A stretch of 64,000 nucleotides of DNA from Rhodococcus gordoniae (GCF_001646655.1 NZ_LPZN01000017.1:124001-188000), one strand, 5' to 3'; positions 51,881 to 59,880 are shown, counted from the stretch's first letter. Numbers and translations are program-made. The notes: a model not told the origin generated them from the sequence alone.

Positions 51881-52768
51881 TCACTGTCCGCCTCCGGTGC
51901 TGGGGTTCTGGGCTGTGATCGATCGTGGCGTGAGGTGCCGCTGGTCGGTGCCGTCGGGGTTCATCGAGGCCAGTTCTGGACGGGTCGAGGTCGCGATATC
52001 GGTGACCGGTGTGCCGTCGGGGCTGGTGGCGCGGGTGTAGAGAATGCGCGAGCCGTCGGGGGTGAACTGCGGGTGCACCGCGTAGGTGGCGGTCAACGGG
52101 GTGATGGGCCCGCCGCCGGCAGGCATCGCATAGATCTCCGAGCCGTTGTTGCCACCGCGGTTGCTCACGAACACCAAGGTGGAACCGTCGGGGGAGTAGA
52201 CAGGGTCCTGGTTCCAGAACTGATCGCGCAGAAGCACTGTCGGGTCACCCCCGGTGACCGGCACCTCGACGAGGTGGCCGTCGGTAGCGAAGACCACGCG
52301 GGAGCCGTCCGGGGAGAACGCCGCACCGAAAGCGGAGTCCTGTTCGACGATGACGCGCACGTCGGAGCCGTCGGCGTTCATGATGCTGATTCCGTCGCTG
52401 CTGCTGAATGCGATCGAGGTGCCGTCCGGGGAGAAGACCGGTTGATAGCCACCCTCGTACAGAGTGCGTGATTGACCGGAGTCGAGATCGACGATGTCGA
52501 TGAACCGGCCGGCGCGGGTGTAGGCCAACTGTGTGCCGCCGGGGGAGAGGGCGGGATAGGTGCTGTACCGGTCATCGGTGTTGTCGACGGTTGTGGTGGG
52601 GGTGATCTGCTGCAGAGCGCTGCCGTCGGCGTCGGCGAGGAAAACCTGTCCCCATCCGTCGTCGAAGGCCACTTTCACCGGTGACGGTTCGGATGATGGC
52701 TCGTCCGCACATCCGACCGTCACGAGGGCAGCGGTGATGAGCACGGGCGGCAACCGGAAGCAGCGCAT
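51881..52768 (-). CDS. TolB-like PD40 beta-propeller lipoprotein
   Basis: 295 residues from ATG 52768. Signal peptide and lipobox (LPPVLITAALVTVGCADEPS) indicate an exported lipoprotein. At least five PD40-type blades occur: YPALSPGGTQLAYTRAG, QPVFSPDGTSIAFSS, GAAFSPDGSRVVFATDG, DPVYSPDGSTLVFVSNRGG and HPQFTPDGSRILYTRA. Such propellers bind proteins or peptides at the cell surface; no enzymatic domain is fused. Probably a monocistronic gene. Confidence 0.88.
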   Translation of the reverse strand: MRCFRLPPVLITAALVTVGCADEPSSEPSPVKVAFDDGWGQVFLADADGSALQQITPTTTVDNTDDRYSTYPALSPGGTQLAYTRAGRFIDIVDLDSGQSRTLYEGGYQPVFSPDGTSIAFSSSDGISIMNADGSDVRVIVEQDSAFGAAFSPDGSRVVFATDGHLVEVPVTGGDPTVLLRDQFWNQDPVYSPDGSTLVFVSNRGGNNGSEIYAMPAGGGPITPLTATYAVHPQFTPDGSRILYTRATSPDGTPVTDIATSTRPELASMNPDGTDQRHLTPRSITAQNPSTGGGQ

Positions 52769-52899
52769 CGCGTGATCATCGCAGCCGGGCGGGCCGACTG
52801 CGCGCCGACCGGACGATCGGAGGGCTGGGCTACGGATGGCTGCTCGGAACATTTCTTTCCGGTGTCGCGGAAGCAGCAGGACAGCGGCCGCCTGCGGGG

Positions 52900-53160
52900 T
52901 TGTGGGCGTGTTCGTTCCCGGATGTGTGGGAGGGGGAGCTCGGATGCTGTGGCCCAGTGTTCGGCGTCGACCGACTCATGGTGTCCCCACGCCGTCACCC
53001 GCACCCGAGGTGTCGGGGCCGGGCGGGAACTCGTGCAGATAGAACGTCGCTCCGTCCTCGATCTCGTCCATGCTGAAAAACAGGCGACTCGACGCCTCCG
53101 CGCCGGCCCGAAGGTCTCCGCCCCTGGAGTGCAGGACGTACCTGACGATCCGAACCGGGA
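52900..53160 (-). pseudogene. Relic coding fragment, family unknown
   Basis: On the minus strand RIVRYVLHSRGGDLRAGAEA and SSRLFFSMDEIEDGATFYLH read like genuine protein but lack a start and hit a stop near 52980; one frame over RVRVTAWGHHESVDAEHWAT continues plausibly. This looks like the remnant of a broken gene. No family recognised. The rest of the 525-bp gap from 52769 holds nothing else that I can support. Confidence 0.35.
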
Positions 53161-53293
53161 CTCAACTTGGGCCGAGACCGCGGAACGGATCCACGGCCGC
53201 AGCGACAAGGCGTTGTAACAGCTTGGGTGCCGGCCGGACGCTGCGCGAGGCAGGCGGGCACGGGGCCACGCCACCGCAGCGTGCCGGCACGGA

Positions 53294-53420
53294 GTGGAAA
53301 AGAAGGATCGGGTGCATTCGGTCGCCTCTCGGCGAAAGGCGCAGCACGGCTCCAGCCGAACGGAACTCCGTGAAGGCAAAGGGTTGAGCCCGGGGGACAC
53401 GAAAACGCACCCGATCCGGC
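53294..53420 (+). ncRNA. Probable structured RNA element, copy A
   Basis: A ~125-nt unit closed by an 11-bp helix, GGATCGGGTGC (53305-53315) with GCACCCGATCC (53407-53417). Internal hairpins: TCGCC-TCTC-GGCGA (53322-53335), CGGCT-CC-AGCCG (53347-53358), ACGGA-AC-TCCGT (53360-53371) and GGG-TTGAG-CCC (53381-53391). A second copy at 54136-54262 keeps every helix with compatible base changes. Strand is not certain. I cannot assign a known RNA family. Confidence 0.55.
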
Positions 53421-53501
53421 TAGTGCAACATGACCGTGCCTCAAGCTATTCCCGCCGGAATTGTCGGGGCCTAACCGCGTGAGCTGCGCCAGCGGCGGGA
53501 T

Positions 53502-53577
53502 CCAGGACTTCGTGAATCCGTGTCGGCGCGGATGCGTGCAGTGCGTGCGATGCGTGCACGCATCGCGAGTCACGCAT
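53502..53577. repeat. Repeat with GC-rich palindrome 1
   Basis: Contains a perfect 20-bp palindrome GCGATGCGTGCACGCATCGC at 53547-53566. The preceding CCAGGACTTCGTGAATCCG and GTCGGC recur at 54590 ahead of palindrome 3, so the unit of about 75-80 bp is duplicated. Confidence 0.7.
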
Positions 53578-53665
53578 GCATATTCTGCCGATGCTGAGGG
53601 TAGAGCTCGTGATGTCGCGGTTTGGTGCTCTGGTCCGAGGTCGGTGAGTGAACGCGTCCTCATAT

Positions 53666-53693
53666 CGCATGGATAACCAGGATTATCCATCAA
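53666..53693. other. dif-like site 1 (ATGGATAA-CCAGGA-TTATCCAT)
   Basis: Two 11-bp arms, CGCATGGATAA and TTATCCATCAA, around a 6-bp centre CCAGGA. The ATAA-N6-TTAT core is the architecture of XerC/XerD dif and plasmid pdif sites. The 8-bp inner arms are a perfect inverted repeat. A repressor operator is the alternative. Same arms as the site at 57568. Confidence 0.5.
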
Positions 53694-54135
53694 TATCAGT
53701 CAGGGAAGGTTGCCCACGGCCAGGGAGTCATTTCAGATGTAGCTGCGACGAGTGCTGGGGCGGCTGGCGCGCCCTCGGTAGGCATGCTGCCACCCGGGAT
53801 GGCCCCGGGGCCGCCGCGATCATCGGCCGCCTGCCGGAGGTGTACGCCCGCCAGGCTATGGAGTAATCAACGTCCGCCCGGGACGCATGGATCCGGTGGC
53901 CGCGGGACTGTGGTGCGCGTCGACGGGCCGCGCGATCGGGACAGGTCGCTGGGGCCCGTCATTTACAGCCACGAGGCAGTCAAGTTACTAGTGAACATAA
54001 GAGCGCCTATCGGCCCGCCGGCACCGGGGCACCCGGGTGAGGGAGCGAGGTGCGCACTCGTCGCTGCCGTGCGGCCGCATCAGTCGGGTGACAAGCCCGC
54101 GGTTTGTACCGCCGCAGGGGCGTTGTCGAGGCGGG
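53694..54135. other. No gene recognised; contains short repeat
   Basis: About 440 bp without a convincing reading frame. It includes ACTAGTGAACATAA at 53987-54000, nearly identical to ACTAGTTAACATAA at 59192-59205. Confidence 0.4.
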
Positions 54136-54262
54136 GTGGAAACGAAGAAGGATCGGGTACGTTCGGTCGCCTCTCGGCGAAAGGCGCAGCACGGTTCCAG
54201 CCGAGCGGAAATCCGTGACGGCAACTGGGTTGAGCCCGGGGGACACGAAGACACCCGATCCG
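54136..54262 (+). ncRNA. Probable structured RNA element, copy B
   Basis: Same unit as at 53294. Closing helix GGATCGGGT (54150-54158) with ACCCGATCC (54253-54261). The TCGCC-TCTC-GGCGA hairpin is unchanged; CGGTT-CC-AGCCG (54192-54203) replaces a C-G pair by U-G; GCGGA-AA-TCCGT (54205-54216) replaces A-U by G-U. Substitutions thus fall in loops or keep pairing. TTGAGCCCGGGGGACACGAA near the 3' end is invariant between copies. Confidence 0.55.
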
Positions 54263-54378
54263 CTCAGCGAAACACGACCCAAGGACGAGGTATTCCCGGG
54301 TGTCGAACTGTGGCGGACGGAGCAGGGTGACCTGCAGAAATCGTTCGGATTCCGGGATGTTGAACCGAGTCATCCCCC

Positions 54379-54417
54379 TGCGTGCTGTGCGTGCACGCAT
54401 TGCACGCACAGCACGCA
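54379..54417. repeat. GC-rich palindrome 2
   Basis: Perfect 17-bp arms: TGCGTGCTGTGCGTGCA (54379-54395) and its exact reverse complement at 54401-54417, loop CGCAT. It lies about 115 bp after RNA copy B. Confidence 0.8.
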
Positions 54418-54589
54418 CGATGTCGAGAAGATCGACTGGCTCCCGAAGAAGGGTGCACGGGGCGCATCGAGTCTCGGGATGCGGCGAGTTCGAGGACCTG
54501 CATGTTGGTCAACCCCTGCTAGGGGGAGATCTGCGGTGTTCGACGGTTCGACGGAGCATGCCGTGTCACCGCAGGACCAACGGGTGGAC

Positions 54590-54668
54590 CCAGGACTTCA
54601 TGAATCCGCGTCGGCACAGATGAGTGCAGTGCGTGTGATGCATGCACGCATCACACGCAGTGCACGCG
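54590..54668. repeat. Repeat with GC-rich palindrome 3
   Basis: Second copy of the unit at 53502. Arms GTGCAGTGCGTGTGATGC (54624-54641) and GCATCACACGCAGTGCAC (54648-54665) pair with one mismatch around ATGCAC. It lies about 50 bp past the 3' end of the leftward toxin gene, so it could also act as its terminator. Confidence 0.75.
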
Positions 54669-54717
54669 GAGTGGCTCACGCAACGTGCGAGAGGGTTCCT
54701 CCCAAGCGAGGGCGGAC

Positions 54718-55695
54718 TCACAGCCCCATTTCGGGGCCGGTCTGGGGACTGTGGTCGGGTGGTTCCGGCTGGGGCGGGGTCGTACTGCCGCCGGGTGTGC
54801 CGGGTTTCGCGCGGTGCGGGTGACCGGACGCGGCGGCGCGCAGAGCAGACAGCAACGACTCCTGTCCGTTGGCATCACGAGCGACGTGCTGCGCGGTGCC
54901 GGTATCGGTAGGTGGTCGGGGTGTGTGGCGGTCGGCGACGTAGCGGCGGATGAGGCCGGACAGACGCGCCGGGGTGATGGTCAGCCCGTCGATGCGCTGG
55001 CCGCGGTCGAGCATGGTGACCAGCTCGTGCAGCGCCCGGGCTGCGTCCTTGCGGGCACCGGTGCGGGCGGTGTGCAGCTTCCACTCGGACAGCCGGTCTC
55101 GGTGTTCGTGGGTGATCGACAGCAGGGTGCACAGGTCGGCGACATCCTTGGCGGCGAGGCGGCTGCGCCAGGCGAGCGCCTTGAGCACCACCGCCTGCTC
55201 GACGCCGGGCACCGGCACCTCGAAACGCAATGTCTCGCTGGTCGTCAACCGTGCTCGCACCCGCACCCGTAGAGGGTCGGAGGCAAGCGCGAGGGTCAGG
55301 CCGGGGATGGCGTCGAAGCCGCGCCCGGCGTACTCGATGCGTTCGAGCCGGCGACCACCGGTGCCGGGAACCAGCAGATCCACGGACAGGGGAGTGTCGT
55401 CGCCGGAGGGTGCCTCGTAGTGGTTGCCGGTCACCAGCCGATAGCCGCGGGCGAGCAGCGCGGTGTGGAAGGTGGCGTCGGCTGCGGCGACAGGGTCCAT
55501 GCCGGCATCGGCGTCGGCGGTGACCCGGGCAGCGGTGTCGGTGGGGTAGAGGCGACCGAGCAGGTGCACCATGTGCCCGCCGACGACCCGATAGTTGGCC
55601 CCGGCCGCAGCGGCGGCGAGATCGGCCAACGCCCGCAGGCCGCGGTCGGCGGCATTCGACGCGGCGAGGATCTCCACCTCGGCCATATCAGTCAC
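54718..55695 (-). CDS. AbiEii-like nucleotidyltransferase (candidate toxin)
   Basis: 325 residues. Nucleotidyltransferase features: NYRVVGGHMVHLLGRLYP (GG motif), ARVTADADAGMDP (D-x-D), SVDLLVPG, and VVLKALAWRSRLAAKDVADLCTLL, the K...KD..D signature of AbiEii/DUF1814 proteins. The C-terminal 60 residues are Pro/His-rich and probably disordered. AbiEii toxins transfer nucleotides to tRNA or other targets and drive abortive infection. It overlaps the upstream antitoxin-like gene by ATGA. Confidence 0.75.
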   Translation of the reverse strand: MTDMAEVEILAASNAADRGLRALADLAAAAAGANYRVVGGHMVHLLGRLYPTDTAARVTADADAGMDPVAAADATFHTALLARGYRLVTGNHYEAPSGDDTPLSVDLLVPGTGGRRLERIEYAGRGFDAIPGLTLALASDPLRVRVRARLTTSETLRFEVPVPGVEQAVVLKALAWRSRLAAKDVADLCTLLSITHEHRDRLSEWKLHTARTGARKDAARALHELVTMLDRGQRIDGLTITPARLSGLIRRYVADRHTPRPPTDTGTAQHVARDANGQESLLSALRAAASGHPHRAKPGTPGGSTTPPQPEPPDHSPQTGPEMGL

Positions 55696-56681
55696 AGAGC
55701 AGCCTTCTGACGGATCGTGGCGAACACATGATCGGCGGCTTCGGCGGCATCAGCGCCACCGGTGCGCAGCACATCGCCCGCAGTGATCAGCGGATCGGCC
55801 AACAGCACTGGCTCGCTGATCTCCGCGGTGCGCCACAGGGTCGGATCGGCGGGGACCTGCACGGCCATGGTGTGTTCGGCCTCGGTGGCGGGACTGAAGC
55901 CCGCGGCGCTCAGGTCGACGAACCGATCGGTGTAGAGCAGCGCCCGGGTCGGCAGCCGCCATGGGGCGTACACATCGGCCGCGGCATCGCCGCTGATCAA
56001 CACTGCCACATCCTGCCGGGCGCAGAAGTCAACAACGGCGGTGGCCTGTGCAATCACCGGATCCAGGCCGTACCAGTAGGTCACGGCGCCACCGGGACCG
56101 GGATAGCCGGCCAGATAGTCCGCGAGCAACTCCTCGGGGGATGCGGCGAACCAGCCGTGCTCGGTGCGCCGCACCGCCTGTAGCTGTTTGAGGGCGAGTG
56201 AGACTGCCTGCTGGGAGACCTCCAGTGTCTCGGCGAGCCGGTGTTGGGTTTGCGCCCTATCCGAGAGCAGCAGGACCCGGGCCAGAGCCCAGCGCACCCA
56301 GGGTTTGCGGCCCCGGGCAGCAGATGCGGCAGGGGATGTAGGGGTTGCGTTTTCGGTCACGTCGTAGCGCGCGCCGGCGAATACGAGTAGGTCTTCGTCC
56401 ACGGCGATGAGATCGATTTCGCCGTTTGTCGCGAGAGTGCGCAGATGCGCCGTGGCGTGTGGGGTTACCACGAGCACGCGCCGGGCTGGGCTCGGTTCGG
56501 CGAGCAGCCGGGCGAGGACCGTGGGGGTGGGTGGCCGCCGGGATATGCGCACCCGGGTCGGCAATTCCCGGCCGTCGGGCAGAGTCAGGTCCCAGGCGTC
56601 GAGGGAACCGGAGACAAGGCGGATGCCGGCACGACGCAGCAGCGCGATCGCGCCGGAGAGAAGCTGTGATGTTTCGGCCAT
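55692..56681 (-). CDS. AbiEi-like antitoxin/regulator with HTH
   Basis: 329 residues. The centre holds a winged-helix/HTH, VLLLSDRAQTQHRLAETLEVSQQAVSLALKQLQ (about residues 139-172), followed by GWFAASPEELLADYLAGYPGPGG and YWYGLDPVIAQA. This layout (N-terminal unknown domain, HTH, C-terminal AbiEi-like domain) is found in actinobacterial type IV antitoxins paired with AbiEii nucleotidyltransferases. It is first in a two-gene operon and likely autoregulates it. The gap upstream (56682-56760) is AT-rich (ATCCTACTTTATCTTG) and probably holds the promoter. Confidence 0.7.
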   Translation of the reverse strand: MAETSQLLSGAIALLRRAGIRLVSGSLDAWDLTLPDGRELPTRVRISRRPPTPTVLARLLAEPSPARRVLVVTPHATAHLRTLATNGEIDLIAVDEDLLVFAGARYDVTENATPTSPAASAARGRKPWVRWALARVLLLSDRAQTQHRLAETLEVSQQAVSLALKQLQAVRRTEHGWFAASPEELLADYLAGYPGPGGAVTYWYGLDPVIAQATAVVDFCARQDVAVLISGDAAADVYAPWRLPTRALLYTDRFVDLSAAGFSPATEAEHTMAVQVPADPTLWRTAEISEPVLLADPLITAGDVLRTGGADAAEAADHVFATIRQKAAL

Positions 56682-56899
56682 GCTCGTCCCCTCGACGTGT
56701 ACAAGCTTAGATGAGAAATCCTACTTTATCTTGTATTAGCTGCTAGAGCGTATAAGGATGTCGAAGTTCGCCCGGTCGCTGGTCGACTGGAGGCACGAGC
56801 GGGCACCGAACGGTGGAGCGGCTCGGCGCCGGCGTGCCTAACGTGACGGTGTCCGGTTCTGGTCCACCCTTCCGTGACGATCCAGCGGCGGGGTCGGTA

Positions 56900-57343
56900 T
56901 CACCGGTTGTCGGGGTGAGACGGTCGCCGGGTCCCGATCCAGTGAATACCGTCGGGGCCAGGCGAATACGGGTGCGGCAGGTAGCTGGGACAGAACTCGC
57001 CGGTGTGCCAGGCGCTCGCGACTGTCTCCGGATCGTCGGGTGCGAAACCTGCTCGGATTGTGGGCAGGTGTTCGCGCCAACCGACCAGGCCGGAGTCATC
57101 GCGACCCCATACCCGCACCACCAACGTCATGACCGAATCCGCCCAGCTCAGCCGTTCGATCTCGTACACCCCAGTGTCCCAGGGTCGTGCCGACAGATGT
57201 CTGGTCAGCGCGGACAAAAAGCGCATATCCCAGTCCGCTTGTTCGAAGTCACCGTGCCGGACGGTCGGCAGTTCCTCACCGACGTCGCTGGTGCTGTAGT
57301 ACTCGTGGCGACCGTTGTTTCCGGTGCCTCGGTTCCGGTACAT
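56900..57343 (-). CDS. Hypothetical protein, family not recognised
   Basis: 147 residues. It reads as a soluble globular protein: RNRGTGNNGRHEYYSTSDVG, then ADWDMRFLSALTRHLSARPW, VYEIERLSWADSVMTLVVRVWGRDDSGLVG and ASAWHTGEFCPSYLPHPYSP. Strand-rich, with conserved-looking Trp residues. It lies between the AbiE-like operon and dif-like site 2, on the same strand as the operon. No function assigned. Confidence 0.55.
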   Translation of the reverse strand: MYRNRGTGNNGRHEYYSTSDVGEELPTVRHGDFEQADWDMRFLSALTRHLSARPWDTGVYEIERLSWADSVMTLVVRVWGRDDSGLVGWREHLPTIRAGFAPDDPETVASAWHTGEFCPSYLPHPYSPGPDGIHWIGTRRPSHPDNR

Positions 57344-57567
57344 GGCCGAAGTCTGCCAGGCGGAATTGCCAGGATCCCTACCCTGAGTCGCAGTGTCGCA
57401 CCATCACACACAGTGGTCCAGAACCCGGTTTCCGACCCCACAGAGGATCCCCGGTAGCAACTCGCACGTGCCAGCGGGCTTGACGGCCTCTCGACGTGGC
57501 GTCCTTCGGATCGCAGGATGGCGCTGATTGGCGGGGTCACCCTTGCGCAGTTCCGCCACTGCGATAA

Positions 57568-57595
57568 ATCATGGATAACCCCGATTATCCATCGA
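57568..57595. other. dif-like site 2 (ATGGATAA-CCCCGA-TTATCCAT)
   Basis: Arms identical to site 1 at 53666 (ATGGATAA and TTATCCAT at 57571-57578 and 57585-57592), centre CCCCGA instead of CCAGGA. The two sites lie in the same orientation 3.9 kb apart. The next gene could formally start inside this site. Confidence 0.5.
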
Positions 57596-57615
57596 AGTCG
57601 AGCATTTCGTGCACA

Positions 57616-59154
57616 ATGCAACCAGAGCAGCACCACGCCCCGTTCGAACTGACGGGTCTCACGGTGACAGTGCCTGGCTCGAATACGATCCTGTCCGTGG
57701 CATTTGAGAAGTTTCCAGATCCGACCTCGGAGTCGATCGGTCAATTCCAAGTCGTTGACTCGAACGGCAAGGGACAAAGCCCGCAACGGACTGGTGTACT
57801 GCGGTTCAGCGACAATCGCGTCACTCTGGAGGTGAGTCCAGGTTTTACGCCGACTGTGAGGTGGAGTCAGCAGCCGAGCGGTGGATGGGTCGGAAGCAAC
57901 AACGACTCGGAGCCTGCTCGATTCGCCGTTCTGGGTTCGCTTGCGGTGAACCCAAGCGCGGTAACTCTCTGGGGCGTGCGCACGACCCGCCGCCGCTCAA
58001 TCGGATTCGCGATGCCTGACGAGGAGGCTCCAGGCAACCATGAGATGCGAATGGATTGGTGTCTCGTCGGCGACCACATCCCTGACGAAACCCAGCGGTT
58101 CGGCGAGATCCGGGTAGAAGCCACGAACCTGCACGACTGGGCCGGGATTCCGACGACGACGCACACCATTCCTTCGAGTGGTCGCGGCCCACGCGGATTC
58201 TCCGTTGAACTCCCCGACGCTCCACAAGCTGTACTGATCAACCCGCCGGGGCAGGTCCGTCTGGTCTCATCGGCCACGATCTCACCGCCAGCGTTCGACG
58301 GCTTCAAGGTCTCGACGAACACCGCCGCGGTGTTCAACATCGACGACGGACTGGTCCTGACTGACGCCCTCTCTCAAGTCGCGACACCGATCGCGAGCTT
58401 GATGACGATGCTGTCCGGAGCTGAAAGCTCAGTTCGACGACTCGGGTTGATCGAGGGCGACATCAGCGTGAACGTGCTGGGATACCAGGTCGACGCAGCC
58501 GCCCCGAAAAGTGCTGGTGAGCTGTTTCTATACCGCGGCGACGTCGACAACGACTTCCTCTCCCGATGGCTGGACCTGTCGCCGCGGGTGTCCCCAGTCC
58601 CGCAAATCCTCGCCGCCGCGTGGAGCGGCGAATTCGCCACCGTTGATACTGAGGCTCTCACGCTCGCCACCGCCGCCGAAATGCTTCACCGCCGGCTCTA
58701 CCCGAATGCAGTGCGGTTCTCGGATGCTCAGATCGAGCAGGCAGTCGAAGCGTTACGTGACTCAATGGTCGAGGAACCGGTCAAGGAGAGCTTATTGAAC
58801 GCTCTGGGGACATGGTGGGCGGACCAGTCGTACCCCCAGCGGCTCAGAGGAATCGCCGAGCCCGTCGCCGAAGCAGTCCCTTCGGCCGTCGGCAAAATCG
58901 GTCGATGGAGAAACGCCGTGCACGCCCAACGCGTTGCTGGCGCCCACGGTTTGGGTGAGAACGAAGCAGGGCGCAATCCAGACATCCTCGACGTCCATGC
59001 ACTCAACCAGTCGCTGCGGTGGGTCTTAACGTTCAGGCTCCTTCTTGAGACTGGCGTTACACCAGAACAGCTCGCCGCCGTAGCCGGACGTAGTCGACGG
59101 TATGAGGCCGACTCGCGGCAGTGGAAGTATCAACTGCCGGACATCTTCGGCTGA
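57616..59154 (+). CDS. ApeA/HEPN-like candidate defence protein
   Basis: About 512 residues from ATG 57616; an ATG at 57571 is disfavoured because it lies in the dif-like palindrome that recurs elsewhere. N-terminal half is beta-rich (FELTGLTVTVPGSNTILSVA, RTGVLRFSDNRVTLEV, TTRRRSIGFAMPDEE), like the ApeA N-terminal domain. The C-terminal half is helical (LSRWLDLSPRVSPVPQILAA, ATAAEMLHRRLYPN) and includes RWRNAVHAQRVAGAHGLGEN, with R-x4-H (RVAGAH) as in HEPN ribonucleases. ApeA proteins give abortive phage defence. Domain calls are by eye; other large HEPN proteins remain possible. Confidence 0.5.
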   Translation: MQPEQHHAPFELTGLTVTVPGSNTILSVAFEKFPDPTSESIGQFQVVDSNGKGQSPQRTGVLRFSDNRVTLEVSPGFTPTVRWSQQPSGGWVGSNNDSEPARFAVLGSLAVNPSAVTLWGVRTTRRRSIGFAMPDEEAPGNHEMRMDWCLVGDHIPDETQRFGEIRVEATNLHDWAGIPTTTHTIPSSGRGPRGFSVELPDAPQAVLINPPGQVRLVSSATISPPAFDGFKVSTNTAAVFNIDDGLVLTDALSQVATPIASLMTMLSGAESSVRRLGLIEGDISVNVLGYQVDAAAPKSAGELFLYRGDVDNDFLSRWLDLSPRVSPVPQILAAAWSGEFATVDTEALTLATAAEMLHRRLYPNAVRFSDAQIEQAVEALRDSMVEEPVKESLLNALGTWWADQSYPQRLRGIAEPVAEAVPSAVGKIGRWRNAVHAQRVAGAHGLGENEAGRNPDILDVHALNQSLRWVLTFRLLLETGVTPEQLAAVAGRSRRYEADSRQWKYQLPDIFG

Positions 59155-59191
59155 GCCGAAGGTCAGGTGAGTGGTGAACGAAGCTACGATC

Positions 59192-59205
59192 ACTAGTTAA
59201 CATAA
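59192..59205. repeat. Short repeat ACTAGTTAACATAA
   Basis: Thirteen of fourteen bases match 53987-54000. It lies 38 bp after the ApeA-like gene. Its meaning is unknown: a recombination half-site, promoter element or chance. Confidence 0.4.
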
Positions 59206-59234
59206 CGGGTGGAATTATCGGGAGGCAAACGCGA

Positions 59235-59267
59235 GCGTGCATTGCACGCAGTGCGTGTAATGCACGC
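59235..59267. repeat. GC-rich palindrome 4
   Basis: GCGTGCATTGCACGCA (59235-59250) and TGCGTGTAATGCACGC (59252-59267) pair with one mismatch around a single base. It belongs to the same family as palindromes 1-3, built from GCGTGCA/TGCACGC. Confidence 0.75.
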
Positions 59268-59269
59268 GT

Positions 59270-59540
59270 GACGCGCATCGAGTCCGCGTCACGCAGGAAG
59301 GGCTCCACGGCGCGGCGAGCGCCACCGAGCGCGTCGAGCTCGGTGAAGGTGAGCCCCCGGCGGAAACCTCCGGTGCGAGGATGTCGCGCAGAACCGGCGT
59401 GGGGTCGCCGCGTGCACCTTGATGCCGACGACGGGCGCGATGATGATGACCGCGAACATCGGTACGAAATGAGGACCGGGTGGCCGGCAGCCAGGGCCTC
59501 GATCGAGGCCCAGATCGCGTGCAGCAGCATCGCGGTAACA
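59270..59540 (-). pseudogene. Relic of a small membrane protein
   Basis: On the minus strand MLLHAIWASIEALAAGHPVL, then FVPMFAVIIIAPVVGIKVHA in another frame, then FTELDALGGARRAVEPFLRD. Together they resemble a short membrane protein broken by at least two frameshifts. No family recognised. Confidence 0.4.
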
Positions 59541-59599
59541 GCCAACGCTGGCCCGGGGTCGATCCGGTGAGGTTCGGCCGACCCGGTGAATCAACCCGG

Positions 59600-59880
59600 C
59601 TCAGGAGACGGCGCTGTAAAGAAGCTGCTCGTAGATGGCATCCACGCACGGACCCCTGGCCGAGTCGCTGTTCGAGCGGTCGATGCGCGCAGCGAGATCA
59701 CTGGTGGCCGCGGCGGTGACACTCTGCTTACCGCGACGCAGCACAGGCTCGCATGATCACAACCGGAGACCGACAAGGTGGCCGCGACACAGATCGCCGC
59801 ATGCCCCCGCTCGGGTCCGAGCCGCTGCAGGGGATCTCTACCAGCGCGAAGAACACCGTCGCCGGGACCGACGAAGAAGG
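59600..59880 (-). pseudogene. Decayed GAF-ANTAR paralogue
   Basis: Nucleotide similarity to the GAF part of the intact gene at 10018-10761: GCATCCACGCACGGACCCCTGGCCGAG here versus GCATCGACGCACGGGCCTTGTCCGAG there (compared in part), and GCGACACAGATCGCCGC versus GCGACGCAGATCGCCGC. The reading frame is interrupted and the ANTAR half is absent. A duplicated, dead copy. Confidence 0.6.

Noticed and set aside
53266-53480. Protein frames across the structured repeat (for example 53070-53387)
   Set aside because: Matching frames in the two copies are not conserved as protein, while the helices are conserved.
57571-57615. Starting the ApeA-like gene at ATG 57571 (MDNPDYPS)
   Set aside because: The same palindrome encodes a similar MDNQDYPS at 53669 without a gene behind it, so the similarity reflects the DNA site, not protein; ATG 57616 is preferred.
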